NCBI RefSeq assembly: GCF_002205895.1
Contig: NZ_NJDE01000021.1
Span: forward strand, 62,001-126,000
Direction: 5' to 3'
Origin: Saccharibacillus sp. O23
GTDB lineage: Bacteria; Bacillota; Bacilli; Paenibacillales; Paenibacillaceae
DNA: 64,000 nucleotides
Part shown: positions 26,492-35,716 of the stretch, one piece after another
Layout of the letters: each line of letters opens with the position of its first letter
How positions within the stretch are numbered: the stretch's first letter is position 1
The notes under the pieces: generated by a model
Databases searched by the model: none
What the model was told of the DNA's origin: nothing
The model's input: the letters and a program-made list of their open reading frames with translations, nothing else
Position numbers and translations under genes: made by a program

Positions 26492-28552
26492 TCATCTCAT
26501 GCTCAATTCTTTCTTCACGATCGTCCGCTTGATCAGATCGGCGAACGCTTCCGAACCTTCGGGCGTCAGATGCACCCCGTCCGCGGCGAAATAATCGTCG
26601 CGGCCCGCGCTTGCGCCGTGCCAATCGATCAACGAGACGTTGGGATATTCGCTCGCCGCTTTGTTCAAGGCTCGGTTTACCGTGCGCTCCCACGAGCGCG
26701 GCACGCGGACGGTGACGAGATAGACTTTTTCTTTGTCGCGGAGCGAATCGAGCACGGCCGTCAGGTTCTTCGAGTTGAACGAACCGTTCGTGCCCAATTC
26801 GATCACGACGCGTCCGCCCAACTGCCCCTGCGCGCGGAACTGCGCGAGCAGATCGGAAGCTTCCCGCATTTGGCGTCCGATCTTGCCGCTGACGTAGACG
26901 TCGGCGATATTCTGTTCCAGATACGGCTTCGCGTCGAGAATGACCGAATCGCCTACGACCGTGTACTTCACTCGGCCGGACGCCGGAGGGACGGCCTCCG
27001 GGTTCGAATCCGTTTCTTCTTGCGAAGCCTGCCGCGAATCCGCCGAACCCTGCGAGGCTTCCGTCGAAGGCTCCGCATTCTTCGGCGAACCCGAATCGCC
27101 GGTCTGCTCCTGCCCGTCTTCTCCGCCGGACGAATACGTCAGCTTATTCGGCGCGGTCGGCCGGTTGGCCGTGTTCGCCGCAAGCGTCGTAGGCTTCGGC
27201 GCGGCGGAGGCGGCGTAAGAAGCCGCCGCTTTGTTCGGCACCGCCGAAACGGTCGTCGCAGGCGGCGCGCCGGTCAAGCGCAGCGCCGCGGCCGTCACCA
27301 GCACGGCGCTTGTCAGCAGCGCGGTACGAAGAAGCAGAACCCTGCGCGGACGCCGACGCGTGCTCCATGCGGAAGCGAAGAACGCCCGGAATCCGCGCAG
27401 CCGGATCGGGTCTTCGATATATTTCAGCGACAGCGCCGCCAATACGAAAGTCGCGGTCAACTGAAGCGCGATGCGCAGCCAATCGACGCCGTCCGTGTCC
27501 ACGCTCGGCGTCGTCAGCGCGATCACCGGATAATGCCAGAGATACAGCCCGTACGAATGGCGGCCGATCCAGCGCAGCGGCGCGATCCCGAAGACGCGGG
27601 ACAGCAGCGAAGCGGGATGCGCCAGCGCGCCGATCAACAGCGCGGCCGCGATCGCTTGCAGCGCCATTCCGCCGCCGTAGAGCGAAGAATCGTATTCGCT
27701 CCCCGTCAGCATCGCATAAGCCAAGTACGCCAGCGCCGCAAGGCCGACCGCTTCGAGCGCGAAGCGGGCCGCCGGTCCGATCGCGGCGGACAAGCTCCGG
27801 CTCGGCCAGACCACGGCCAATGCCGCTCCCGCCAGCAGCGCGAAAGCGCGCGTATCGGTTCCGTAATAGACGCGGCTCGGGTCGAGATCCGGGTTATACA
27901 GAATCGCCATCGCGGCCGCCGAGACGACCGCCAATGTCAGAATATAGACGGTCAACAGCCTTCTGCGCTTCAGCAGCGCGATCAAGCCGACCAACAGCAG
28001 CGGCCAGACGATATAGAATTGTTCTTCCACCGCGAGCGACCAGAAATGCCCGAACGGAGACGGCGGACCGAAACTTTCGAAATAAGAGACATGCCGGAAA
28101 ATGTACCACCAGTTGCTTATGTATAACGTACCCGCGACGATATCGCCGCGAAGGCTTGCCAGCCGGGCCGGATCGGCGAAGAGCAGCCAGACCATGACGG
28201 TCGCCATGACCGCGAACATGCCCGGAAGCAGCCGCCGCGCTCGGCGTATATAGAAATCGACGAAGCGGACGGAACCCTGTTCCTGCCGCTGCGACAACAA
28301 AATATCCGTAATCAGATAACCCGACAATACGAAAAAGAGTCCTACCCCGAACAATCCCCCGGGGAGAAAGTCCAGATTGAAATGATACGCGATCACGGCA
28401 AGCACGGCGACGGCGCGAAGACCGTCCAATCCGCGAATATGCCTTTTGGCTCCGCGCGCTTCGGCGCTGCCGGCCGGACGTACGGAATTCGAAGAAATCG
28501 TCGGTCGAGGCCGAACGTTTATATGGGGTGAATCGATTGTTTTTTTGGGCAT
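26492..28552 (-). CDS. OatA-like acyltransferase with SGNH domain
   Basis: A 686-residue membrane enzyme. Residues about 35-400 are an acyltransferase-3 domain with about ten membrane segments (HIRGLDGLRAVAVLAVIAYH with the conserved His; FWSLAVEEQFYIVWPLLL). A Ser/Thr/Glu-rich linker follows (about 430-530), then an extracytoplasmic SGNH hydrolase domain with GDSVILD (Ser), ELGTNG (Asn) and DGVHLTPEG (Asp/His). OatA O-acetylates peptidoglycan MurNAc and gives lysozyme resistance; secondary-polymer acetylation is an alternative. Start: ATG 28552 with AAAGGTG eight bases upstream. Confidence 0.9.
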   Translation of the reverse strand: MPKKTIDSPHINVRPRPTISSNSVRPAGSAEARGAKRHIRGLDGLRAVAVLAVIAYHFNLDFLPGGLFGVGLFFVLSGYLITDILLSQRQEQGSVRFVDFYIRRARRLLPGMFAVMATVMVWLLFADPARLASLRGDIVAGTLYISNWWYIFRHVSYFESFGPPSPFGHFWSLAVEEQFYIVWPLLLVGLIALLKRRRLLTVYILTLAVVSAAAMAILYNPDLDPSRVYYGTDTRAFALLAGAALAVVWPSRSLSAAIGPAARFALEAVGLAALAYLAYAMLTGSEYDSSLYGGGMALQAIAAALLIGALAHPASLLSRVFGIAPLRWIGRHSYGLYLWHYPVIALTTPSVDTDGVDWLRIALQLTATFVLAALSLKYIEDPIRLRGFRAFFASAWSTRRRPRRVLLLRTALLTSAVLVTAAALRLTGAPPATTVSAVPNKAAASYAASAAPKPTTLAANTANRPTAPNKLTYSSGGEDGQEQTGDSGSPKNAEPSTEASQGSADSRQASQEETDSNPEAVPPASGRVKYTVVGDSVILDAKPYLEQNIADVYVSGKIGRQMREASDLLAQFRAQGQLGGRVVIELGTNGSFNSKNLTAVLDSLRDKEKVYLVTVRVPRSWERTVNRALNKAASEYPNVSLIDWHGASAGRDDYFAADGVHLTPEGSEAFADLIKRTIVKKELSMR

Positions 28553-28745
28553 TGCTGCTGCACCTTTCATACTGAATTGCGAGTCGAACTGTTCTCGTCG
28601 CCTATCGTCAAAAGGGCTCATTCCGCACCCGATCTCCGAAAACAGTATCTTCTATTGTACGCTTAAGCGCTCTTCGGCTCAAGGCCGAGCCTCTTTTCGC
28701 TTCGTTTATCGCTTGTCTCCCGGCGTCAAAGCGCATCGGACAAAG

Positions 28746-29336
28746 CTACTCGGTTACGGAACCCTTCGGAAATTTGCCGTGCCGAAGCTGGCGCAGCGTA
28801 TGCCCGAAATCCATCTGCAAATGCGGATAGTCCGGGAAGTTCTCCCAATCTCCGCCCCAGTCGAAACCTAAAGCTTTGGCCAATTCGACGACTTCCATCC
28901 AATCGGAGCGCCCGTTTCCGTTGCCGTCCCGCTCCATGTCCCAGACGATATCGGAGCCGTCGCGCAGCGCGAAATCGATCGCCAGACCGTAATTATGATA
29001 CGACTGCCCGCCTCGCGCGTTGGTCACGATATTCCCCGCATCCTGACGGCCCTGCCGGTACAGCCGATCCTGCTCTTCGCCGCTGCGAAAACCCGACGTG
29101 ATCGCGATATCGATCCCTCGGTCCGCCGCCTGCCGCACGAGCCGATCGGCGGCCGCCCGCACGTCGGGATGCAGCGATACGACGCGTTTGTCGCTTCGCG
29201 GCACGTCCGGCGCGAATCCGTAGAAGGCCAACGATTTCCAAGCGACGAGCAGCAGAATCAGCAGCGCAGCGGTCGTCAGCAGACGCTTTACGCTCCTTTT
29301 CCGTCCTCGACCAGCCGATGGTTTCTTTTCCCGCAT
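28746..29336 (-). CDS. M15 family peptidase (CwlK/VanY-like)
   Basis: A 196-residue protein with a basic N-terminus and one membrane anchor (about residues 20-40), then a zinc peptidase domain. ITSGFRSGEEQDRLYRQGRQ, the HxxxxxxD zinc site SYHNYGLAIDF and PHLQMD with the third ligand match M15 L-alanyl-D-glutamate endopeptidases/D,D-carboxypeptidases. DGNGNGRSDW in the middle resembles a calcium-binding loop. It acts on peptidoglycan outside the membrane. It is 190 bases upstream of the OatA-like gene in the same direction, so cell-wall modification is a shared theme. Confidence 0.88.
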   Translation of the reverse strand: MREKKPSAGRGRKRSVKRLLTTAALLILLLVAWKSLAFYGFAPDVPRSDKRVVSLHPDVRAAADRLVRQAADRGIDIAITSGFRSGEEQDRLYRQGRQDAGNIVTNARGGQSYHNYGLAIDFALRDGSDIVWDMERDGNGNGRSDWMEVVELAKALGFDWGGDWENFPDYPHLQMDFGHTLRQLRHGKFPKGSVTE

Positions 29337-29492
29337 TCCCGAATCTCCTTTCTCTCGGTCCGGCCCGAACTCGCAGCCGCCTTTTCCATTACCGCAAAAA
29401 AATCCCGTCGGCGCAAGCCGCGGCCTTTTCCTTCTTGCTTGAGGCCAGACGCCGCAAAAGGCGCGAACCCTGCAAGAATAGTAATCGCAAAC

Positions 29493-29553
29493 AAAAAAAG
29501 ACGCGTTCCGACTCCCCGACGGATGCGGGCGTATCGGAAAACGCGTCTTTTTT
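29493..29553. terminator. terminator downstream of the TraB-domain gene
   Basis: AAAAAAAGACGCGTT...AACGCGTCTTTTTT stem with inner CCGA/TCGG pairing. It separates the gene from the M15 peptidase gene. Confidence 0.85.
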
Positions 29554-29573
29554 CGGTCCTGTCCGAACTCTCG

Positions 29574-30800
29574 TTATTTGCGCACGACTTTGTATCCTTT
29601 GTTTTCGAGCAGCTTCAGCACGCCGTCTTGGCCCAGATAATGCGCCGCGCCCACGACGATGAAGTATTCTTCGGCTTTGCCGCTTTTCAGGTAACCTTCG
29701 ATCTTGTTCGCCATGCCGACGTTCCGATCCACGATCAGCGCTTTATAGTACTCCGGATCTTCCGCAAGGCTCTGAGTCATGGCAAGCAGCGATTTCTCGT
29801 CGCCGCTTTTCCACATCTTCGCCAGATCGTCCGTGCTGTCCGCGATGGTGTCGAAGTTCTCGATCGCCGCTTTGAGATTGCGCTCTTGAAGATCGTCCGA
29901 CAAGCCGTTGAACATGCTCAATTGCGAGTCGTACGATTCCAGTTCCAGAATAGGCAGCTTGCGATCGATCGCCTGCTGAATGAAATGCAGATCGACGCCT
30001 TCGCTCGCTTCGTACCCGGCGTCGCTGGATTTGAGGCTGCCGAGCGTCGTTTCGACCACCCACGGTTTCAACGAATCGAACGCGTTCGCTTTGATGCCGT
30101 TGGCTTCCAGCAGTTTGCCGAGCTGTTTGTACGTGTCCGCGGAGATATGATCCTTCAGCGTCGTGCCGTCTTGATAGCTGCCGAGTTTCAACACTTTCTC
30201 CTGCTGCGCTTTCGTCGCTTCCTGACTGATGTTGATCTCGACGCCCAGATAATCGGCTTCGGCGAACGCTTTCTCGAATTCTGCCCGCAGCGGGTAGAAC
30301 GTATTGTCCGCGATATGCATCGAGCCGACCAGATAGACCGTCGTCGGGCCGTTCTTCACTTCCCACATAAATCCGCGCGCCGCTTCGCCGGTCTTGGCCG
30401 ACACGAGCATGACCGTGCGGGTCGCGCCGTCCCAACGGACGTCATACCCGGTCGCTTCCGCGATCGAACGGACCGGAACGAAAGACACGCCGCCGATCAA
30501 GGTCGCTTTGTCTTTCAGCGTCAGCGTTTTGCCGCCGAGAACGATGCGCACCGTTCCGTCCTTGACGTCCTGAAGCTTGGCGCCGAGCGCCTGAGCGGTC
30601 AGTCTGACGGGAACGAGCATGGTGCCTTTGCGCGCCAGTACTTCGCCGTACGCGTAATCCAGCGCTTTGCCGTTAACGGTGATCTGGGTCTGGGCGGAAG
30701 GTGCTTTTGCCGCAGGCTGCGCCGCGTACGTCGGAACGGAATAAGCCACGAGTCCGGCGGCGGCCGTCAGGGATAACAGCATCTTTTTCCAAGATTTCAT
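29574..30800 (-). CDS. secreted TraB/GumN-family protein with copper-amine-oxidase-N domain
   Basis: A 408-residue protein: Sec signal peptide (MKSWKKMLLSLTAAAGLVAY, cleavage near AYA-AQ), a copper-amine-oxidase N-terminal-like domain (about residues 40-150, with LVPVRL and FVPVRSIAEATGYDV as in Paenibacillus surface proteins), then a TraB/GumN domain (about 155-405; VYLVGSMHIADNTFYPL, YLGVEIN, FIVVGAAHYLG). TraB-like domains may be metal-dependent peptidases (Tiki-like, with the GxxH motifs present), but activity here is not known. ATG 30800 has AAGGAG eleven bases upstream. Divergent from the riboswitch-ade unit. Confidence 0.88.
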   Translation of the reverse strand: MKSWKKMLLSLTAAAGLVAYSVPTYAAQPAAKAPSAQTQITVNGKALDYAYGEVLARKGTMLVPVRLTAQALGAKLQDVKDGTVRIVLGGKTLTLKDKATLIGGVSFVPVRSIAEATGYDVRWDGATRTVMLVSAKTGEAARGFMWEVKNGPTTVYLVGSMHIADNTFYPLRAEFEKAFAEADYLGVEINISQEATKAQQEKVLKLGSYQDGTTLKDHISADTYKQLGKLLEANGIKANAFDSLKPWVVETTLGSLKSSDAGYEASEGVDLHFIQQAIDRKLPILELESYDSQLSMFNGLSDDLQERNLKAAIENFDTIADSTDDLAKMWKSGDEKSLLAMTQSLAEDPEYYKALIVDRNVGMANKIEGYLKSGKAEEYFIVVGAAHYLGQDGVLKLLENKGYKVVRK

Positions 30801-30900
30801 CAATAAGAGTCTCCTTGTGTCGAGTGGATTTGGGGTTCCTAAGTCATTTACCCATTTACGCAGAAAAGGAATAGAAGGGTTCAAAGACATATATTTCTGC

Positions 30901-30929
30901 TTGAGCCGCTCGGTCGGGGTTGATATAAT
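30901..30929 (+). promoter_or_regulatory. sigma-A promoter of the adenine riboswitch-ade transcript
   Basis: TTGAGC (30901-30906), 17-bp spacer, TATAAT (30924-30929). Expected start near 30936, about 30 bases before the aptamer. Confidence 0.8.
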
Positions 30930-30965
30930 TCTTCCTAATCGATCTTGCGTTCGAGCAAAACCGCA

Positions 30966-31034
30966 TACTTCTGTATAACTCCGTAGATACGGTACGGAGG
31001 TCTCTACCGGGAACCGTAAAATCCCGATTACAAA
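30966..31034 (+). ncRNA. purine riboswitch aptamer, adenine type
   Basis: The sequence follows the purine aptamer: P1 TGTA/TACA, TATAA, P2 CTCCGT/ACGGAG with L2 AGATACGG, the core GGTCTCTACC, P3 CGGGA/TCCCG with L3 ACCGTAAA, then GATTACA. The discriminating base (position 74 in xpt numbering) is U, in GATTA, which specifies adenine rather than guanine. It lies 130 bases before adenine deaminase. P1 is short. Confidence 0.9.
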
Positions 31035-31124
31035 CAAATGAACGCCGAATCGCTGCGATCCGGCGCGTTCGAGAACGGCCTCGGCCCATCGGCATTCGCA
31101 TTTGATTTGTAGTCGGGATTTTTT
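31020..31124 (+). terminator. riboswitch-controlled terminator
   Basis: AAATCCCGATTACAAA, which contains the 3' strand of P1, can pair with TTTGTAGTCGGGATTTTTT (31107-31124), giving an intrinsic terminator. Formation of P1 by bound adenine would prevent this, predicting an ON switch, as for B. subtilis pbuE. Confidence 0.8.
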
Positions 31125-31162
31125 GCGTTATTCGGATACTTCCTTCCAAAGGAGCGAGTCTT

Positions 31163-32935
31163 ATGTCCACGAATCTATCGAATCTGAACCGCGTAATCGC
31201 GGCGGCGGGCAAACGCGTCCCGGCGGATCTCGTCATCGCGAACGGTCGGATTCTCAACGTCTTTACCGGCGGTTGGATGCGCGGCGACATCGCCGTCACC
31301 GACGGCATGATCGTCGGGATCGGCGAGTACGAAGGCCGCGAGACGGTCGATGCCGAAGGCCGCGTCGTCGTCCCCGGCTTTATCGACGGGCATGTGCATA
31401 TCGAGAGCACCATGCTGCTGCCGTCCGAATTCGCCAAAGTCTCGCTGCGCCACGGGGTCACGACCGTCGTCACCGATCCGCACGAGATCGCCAACGTCGC
31501 GGGCGAAGACGGCATCCGCTACCTGCTGGGCGATGCCGAAGAAGTCCCGCTGGATCTGTTCGTGATGCTGCCGTCCTGCGTGCCCGCTACGCCGACGGAG
31601 AATAACGGCGCGAATCTGACCGCCGACAAACTGTCTCCGTTCTTGTCCGATCCGCGCGTGCTCGGTCTGGCCGAAGTCATGGATTTTCCTTCCGTAGCCA
31701 ATGCCAGCCCCGGCATGTTGGCCAAGCTGGACGCGGTCCGCTCCGCAGGCGGTCATATCGACGGCCATGCGGCGGGGATCGGGCGCGAAGACTTGAACAT
31801 CTATAGGGCCGCGGATATTCGCACCGATCACGAAGCCGTCAACGCGCAAGAAGCGCTCGACCGGTTGGAACTGGGCATGTACCTGATGGTTCGGGAAGGC
31901 ACGGTCGCCAAAGACTTGAAGGCGCTGCTGCCCGTCATCACCGAACGCAACTCCCGCCGCTGTCTGTTCGTGACCGACGACGTGCTGCTCGACGACCTGA
32001 TCGAACTCGGCAGCATCGACCATGCCGTTCGGCTGGCGATCGCCGAAGGCCTGGACCCGATCATCGCGGTGCAGATGGCGACGCTGAACGCGGCGGAATG
32101 TTTCGGGCTGCGCCGTCTCGGCGCGGTCGCTCCGGGTTATCAGGCGGATTTCCTGCTGCTCGACGATTTGAACGACGTCTCGATTCATCGGGTGTACAAA
32201 AAAGGCCGGTGCGTGTTCGAACAGCGGCCGGAGTCGGAATCGAACAGCGCGCCGCATACCGGTTCCGCCCTGCCGGGCCCGCGTTCTTCGCACTCGATCC
32301 GGCTTCCCGACCTGAACGCCAAGCCCGTGACGGCGGCGGATCTGGCGATTCCGCTGCGCGGCGATTCCCGCGAATGCCATATTATCGAAGTCGTGCCGGG
32401 CAGCCTGATCACCGGGCGCAGCGTGCAGACCGTCGACGCCGAAGACGGCTTCTTCGCCGCTTCGACGGAGCGCGATCTGCTCAAGATGGCGGTCGTCGAA
32501 CGGCATCGGGCGACCGGAAACGTCGGAGCGGCCATCGTGCAAGGTTTCGGCTTGAAACGCGGCGCGATCGCTACCACCGTCGCTCACGACTCGCATAATA
32601 TCGTCGCGGTCGGGGTCTCCGACCGGGATATTCTGGCGGCGATCGACCATGTCGTCGCTCTGAACGGCGGTCTGGTGGTCATCGAAGACGGCGAGTTGAT
32701 CGCTTCCCTGCCGCTCCCGGTAGCCGGCCTGATGTCGAACCGCAGTTACGCCGAAGTCTACGAGGAGCTTAAGATCTTGAACCGCAGCCTTCTTCGATTA
32801 GGAGCTTCCGAAGACTTCAATCTGTTCCTGATGCTGTCGTTCTTGACGCTTACGGTCATTCCGGAATTGAAGCTGACCGATCAAGGGCTGTTCGAATTCT
32901 CTTCCGGCTCTTATATCGATGTCGCGCTTGCTTGA
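31163..32935 (+). CDS. ade: adenine deaminase
   Basis: Deaminates adenine to hypoxanthine plus ammonia in purine salvage. The 590-residue length is typical of the AdeC type (amidohydrolase superfamily, Mn/Fe). The metal motif VVPGFIDGHVHIESTMLLPSEF is at about residues 70-90; HGVTTVVTDPHEIANV, HAAGIGRED and ATLNAAECFGL also match, and the C-terminal adenine-deaminase domain carries TVAHDSHNIVAVG. Start: ATG eight bases after AAAGGAG. Expression is predicted to rise with adenine through the upstream riboswitch. Confidence 0.96.
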   Translation: MSTNLSNLNRVIAAAGKRVPADLVIANGRILNVFTGGWMRGDIAVTDGMIVGIGEYEGRETVDAEGRVVVPGFIDGHVHIESTMLLPSEFAKVSLRHGVTTVVTDPHEIANVAGEDGIRYLLGDAEEVPLDLFVMLPSCVPATPTENNGANLTADKLSPFLSDPRVLGLAEVMDFPSVANASPGMLAKLDAVRSAGGHIDGHAAGIGREDLNIYRAADIRTDHEAVNAQEALDRLELGMYLMVREGTVAKDLKALLPVITERNSRRCLFVTDDVLLDDLIELGSIDHAVRLAIAEGLDPIIAVQMATLNAAECFGLRRLGAVAPGYQADFLLLDDLNDVSIHRVYKKGRCVFEQRPESESNSAPHTGSALPGPRSSHSIRLPDLNAKPVTAADLAIPLRGDSRECHIIEVVPGSLITGRSVQTVDAEDGFFAASTERDLLKMAVVERHRATGNVGAAIVQGFGLKRGAIATTVAHDSHNIVAVGVSDRDILAAIDHVVALNGGLVVIEDGELIASLPLPVAGLMSNRSYAEVYEELKILNRSLLRLGASEDFNLFLMLSFLTLTVIPELKLTDQGLFEFSSGSYIDVALA

Positions 32936-32967
32936 AGACGGGATCGGCCTCTTTCGAACAAGCTTCG

Positions 32968-33003
32968 GATTCGCGCTCCGGCGGATTCGGGGCTTTTTGC
33001 GTT
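32968..33003 (+). terminator. weak terminator candidate after ade
   Basis: AGC-TTCGGATTCGC...GCGGATTCGG-GCT stem with mismatches followed by T5. Confidence 0.4.
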
Positions 33004-33109
33004 TTCTCCGACAGCCGATCGAACCGCGAATCCCGAGGTCTATCGTTCGCTTTTTCAACAATAAAGTCACTTTACCTTACATGATAAAAGATTTCGTTCG
33101 CTAAATCCG

Positions 33110-33138
33110 TTGACAAGCTATCTAGCGATCCCTATAAT
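33110..33138 (+). promoter_or_regulatory. consensus sigma-A promoter of the asparaginase gene
   Basis: TTGACA (33110-33115), 17-bp spacer, TATAAT (33133-33138): a perfect consensus in both hexamers. Confidence 0.93.
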
Positions 33139-33159
33139 AAGCCGCAAGAGTAATATTAA

Positions 33160-33176
33160 TGTTACATAAAGTAACA
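33160..33176 (+). promoter_or_regulatory. GlnR/TnrA box
   Basis: TGTTA-CATAAAG-TAACA fits the TGTNA-N7-TNACA consensus exactly. It starts about 15 bases downstream of the predicted transcription start, a position expected for repression (GlnR) when nitrogen is plentiful. GlnR itself is not in the window. Confidence 0.82.
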
Positions 33177-33208
33177 CAAAAATGAACCACACAAAGGGGA
33201 TGGCTGAC

Positions 33209-34381
33209 TTGAAGGTACAAACGAATGCGAAGAAAAAAATGGGAATCGTTCTGATGTCTGCCGCTCTGATGATGCCGATGGCCGTAAGCAGCGCGTACGC
33301 CGCCGATCCGGTCGTGCAAGGAACGGTCGTATCGTCGACTCCCGCTCCGGCGAAGACTACTGCGGCAGCCGCCGCTACGACTCCGGTCACCGCGGCTCTG
33401 CCTAACGTCAAGATTCTGGCGACGGGCGGCACCATCGCCGGATCTTCGGCTTCCAACACCGACGTGACGGGTTACAAAGCAGGCGCGCTCACGATCGACA
33501 CCCTGATTAACGCCGTACCGGAGATGAAGCAGCTGGCCAATGTCAGCGGCGAACAGATCGCCAACGTCGGCAGCCCCGACATCGACAACGCGGTCCTGCT
33601 GAAGCTCGCCAAACGCATCAACGAACTGCTCGCTTCCGACGACGTGGACGGCATCGTCATCACGCACGGCACGGATACGCTGGAAGAAACGGCTTATTTC
33701 CTCAACCTCGTCGTCAAAAGCGATAAACCGGTCGTCGTGGTAGGCGCGATGCGTCCGGCGACGGCGATCAGCGCGGACGGTTCGTTCAACTTGTACAACG
33801 CGGTCAAGATCGCCGGCAGCCCGAAAGCCCGCGGCAAAGGCGTCATGATCGAGCTGAACGACCGCATCGGATCTGCCCGTTACATCACGAAGACCAACAC
33901 GACCGGAACGGATACGTTCAAATCGGTGGAACAAGGTTATCTGGGCGTAGTGTCCGGCGGCAATGTCTTCTTCTACAACGAGAGCACGCGCAAGCACACG
34001 ACGGAGAGCGTGTTCGACGTCACGAATCTGACTTCGCTGCCGCAGGTCGACATCTTGTACGAATACCAGAACAACGGCAGCTACTTCTATAACGCGGCGG
34101 TCGCGGCGGGAGCCAAAGGCATCGTGGTCGCAGGCAGCGGCAACGGTTCGATGTCTTCCGCTTCGTCCAAAGGCGCAGCCGAAGCCGCCGGCAAAGGCGT
34201 CGTAGTCGTACGCTCCACGCGTACCGGCAGCGGCGTAGTCACTCACTCGTCCAGCGACGACAAAGCGGGCATGGTCTCGTCCGATTCCTTGAATCCGCAA
34301 AAAGCCCGCATCCTCCTGATGCTGGCGCTGACCAAGACCAGCAGCCCGAGCGAGATCCAAACGTACTTCGATCAATATTGA
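33209..34381 (+). CDS. type II (secreted) L-asparaginase
   Basis: Hydrolyses L-asparagine to aspartate and ammonia outside the membrane. The 390-residue precursor has a signal peptide ([19 protein letters not shown]...SAYA-AD), an Ala/Thr-rich segment, then the asparaginase domain with catalytic [11 protein letters not shown] (Thr) and [15 protein letters not shown] (Thr-Asp), plus VVVGAMRP. An upstream in-frame ATG (33182) has no ribosome site; TTG 33209 lies nine bases after AAAGGGG, so I prefer it. Resembles B. subtilis AnsZ, which is TnrA-regulated, consistent with the box upstream. Confidence 0.95.
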   Translation: MKVQTNAKKKMGIVLMSAALMMPMAVSSAYAADPVVQGTVVSSTPAPAKTTAAAAATTPVTAALPNVKILATGGTIAGSSASNTDVTGYKAGALTIDTLINAVPEMKQLANVSGEQIANVGSPDIDNAVLLKLAKRINELLASDDVDGIVITHGTDTLEETAYFLNLVVKSDKPVVVVGAMRPATAISADGSFNLYNAVKIAGSPKARGKGVMIELNDRIGSARYITKTNTTGTDTFKSVEQGYLGVVSGGNVFFYNESTRKHTTESVFDVTNLTSLPQVDILYEYQNNGSYFYNAAVAAGAKGIVVAGSGNGSMSSASSKGAAEAAGKGVVVVRSTRTGSGVVTHSSSDDKAGMVSSDSLNPQKARILLMLALTKTSSPSEIQTYFDQY

Positions 34382-34417
34382 TTCGCGCCGGTCTTTCCTG
34401 ATCGAAGCGAACGAAAA

Positions 34418-34458
34418 AAAACGACCCGTAACGAGAACTTCTCGTCGCGGGTCGTTTT
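34418..34458. terminator. bidirectional terminator (asparaginase / YitT)
   Basis: AAAACGACCCG...CGGGTCGTTTT with an inner CGAGAA/TTCTCG stem. Confidence 0.88.
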
Positions 34459-34485
34459 GCGTGATAAGAACCGTGTTCGGTCCGA

Positions 34486-35448
34486 TCAGTGAATGTCTTT
34501 TTTCTTGAAGTTGCCGCCGCGCACTTCCGCCACGTCGTATACGACGACGAAAGCGCCCGGATCGATCTGATGGATGATTTCTTTGATCTTGCTTTCTTCC
34601 ATCCGGTTGATGACGCAGGTGATTTCTTTGAACTGCTCGTTGCTGTAACCGCCGTAAGCGTCGGAATACGTAGCGCCCCGGCCCAACCGGTCGCGGATCG
34701 TCTCGACCATGACTTCCGGTTGGTTGGTGATGATCTTGAACGTCTTGGAGCCGCTGAGACCTTCTTCGACGATATGAATGACTTTGGAAGCGATAAAGTA
34801 CGCCAGCGCCGACAAGATCGCCCCTTGCAGACCGAACACGGTCGAAACGACGATGAAGACGAAGGTATTCAAGAACAAGATCAAGTCGCTGGTCCCGAAC
34901 GGCAGCTTACGCGACAGCAGCACGGCCAACATGTCGATGCCGTCGAGCGCGCCGCCGTTGCGGAGCGCGATACCCATGCCGGTACCGATGATGATCCCGC
35001 CGACGACCGTCACGAGCAGCGTATCGCCATCGATGATCGTATGGACGTGGTGCATCAGCGTGGCGCTGACCGCCAGCGAAGCGATCCCGATCACCGAGTA
35101 GAGCGCGAAGCTTTTGCCGATCTGTTTGTACCCGAGCCAGACGAACGGAATATTGAGGACCGCAATCAGAAGGCCGAGCGGCATGCCGAACAATTTGGAA
35201 CCCACGATGCTCAGGCCTGTCACTCCGCCGTCCGAAACGCTATTGGGAATCAGGACGGCTTCCAGTCCGTACGCCGTAATCACGGCCCCGATCACGATCA
35301 ACAGCACTCTGGAGAAGATCTTCAGTATTTTGTTCGACTTGCCCGGTTTAGCCGCCTTGTCTTCCAGATTCAACTTGCCTTTGGGCGGAAGCGGCCCTTT
35401 GGTCGACTTGTTTGCTTTGCTTGCTTTAGTTGCTTTGTTCGGCTTCAT
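34486..35448 (-). CDS. YitT family membrane protein (DUF161-DUF2179)
   Basis: A 320-residue protein. A Lys/Pro-rich, cytoplasmic N-terminal tail (about 40 residues; KATKASKANKSTKG) precedes five or six membrane segments and a C-terminal soluble DUF2179 domain (about residues 235-310). Family blocks: YGLEAVLIPNSVSDGGVTG, GIALRNGGALDGIDMLAVLL and KTFKIITNQPEVM. The role of the YitT family is unknown, and the family is multi-copy in Bacillota. Start: ATG 35448 with AAGGGGG upstream. Confidence 0.9.
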   Translation of the reverse strand: MKPNKATKASKANKSTKGPLPPKGKLNLEDKAAKPGKSNKILKIFSRVLLIVIGAVITAYGLEAVLIPNSVSDGGVTGLSIVGSKLFGMPLGLLIAVLNIPFVWLGYKQIGKSFALYSVIGIASLAVSATLMHHVHTIIDGDTLLVTVVGGIIIGTGMGIALRNGGALDGIDMLAVLLSRKLPFGTSDLILFLNTFVFIVVSTVFGLQGAILSALAYFIASKVIHIVEEGLSGSKTFKIITNQPEVMVETIRDRLGRGATYSDAYGGYSNEQFKEITCVINRMEESKIKEIIHQIDPGAFVVVYDVAEVRGGNFKKKDIH

Positions 35449-35631
35449 TGCATTTCCCCCTTCTTGGCGCGCGAATGCCCGCCGGATCAATCGTCGAGAA
35501 ACAGACGCGTCTCTGCATGAATCACGGATAAAAGCCCTAACTTCTAGTTTACCGGAACAGCCCCGATTTTAGCAAATCAACGAGCAACTAAAATGACTAC
35601 GAAACGGAAGCTCCTTCCGTTACAACCGAAC

Positions 35632-35675
35632 AAAAAAAGACCGCCCTTCGGCGTCGATCACCGAAAAGGCGGCCT
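35632..35675 (-). terminator. terminator of the GNAT gene at 35.7 kb
   Basis: Minus strand: GCCGCC-TTTTCGG / CCGAAG-GGCGGT stem followed by T7. Confidence 0.75.
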
Positions 35676-35716
35676 GCCGCATTCGCAAATGCCGCATGTC
35701 GATCTTCATTTAATAG

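Noticed and set aside
35602-35621. Operator AACGGAAG-CTC-CTTCCGTT
   Set aside because: Short hairpin between convergent-side ends with no promoter nearby; likely part of the 3' end structure.
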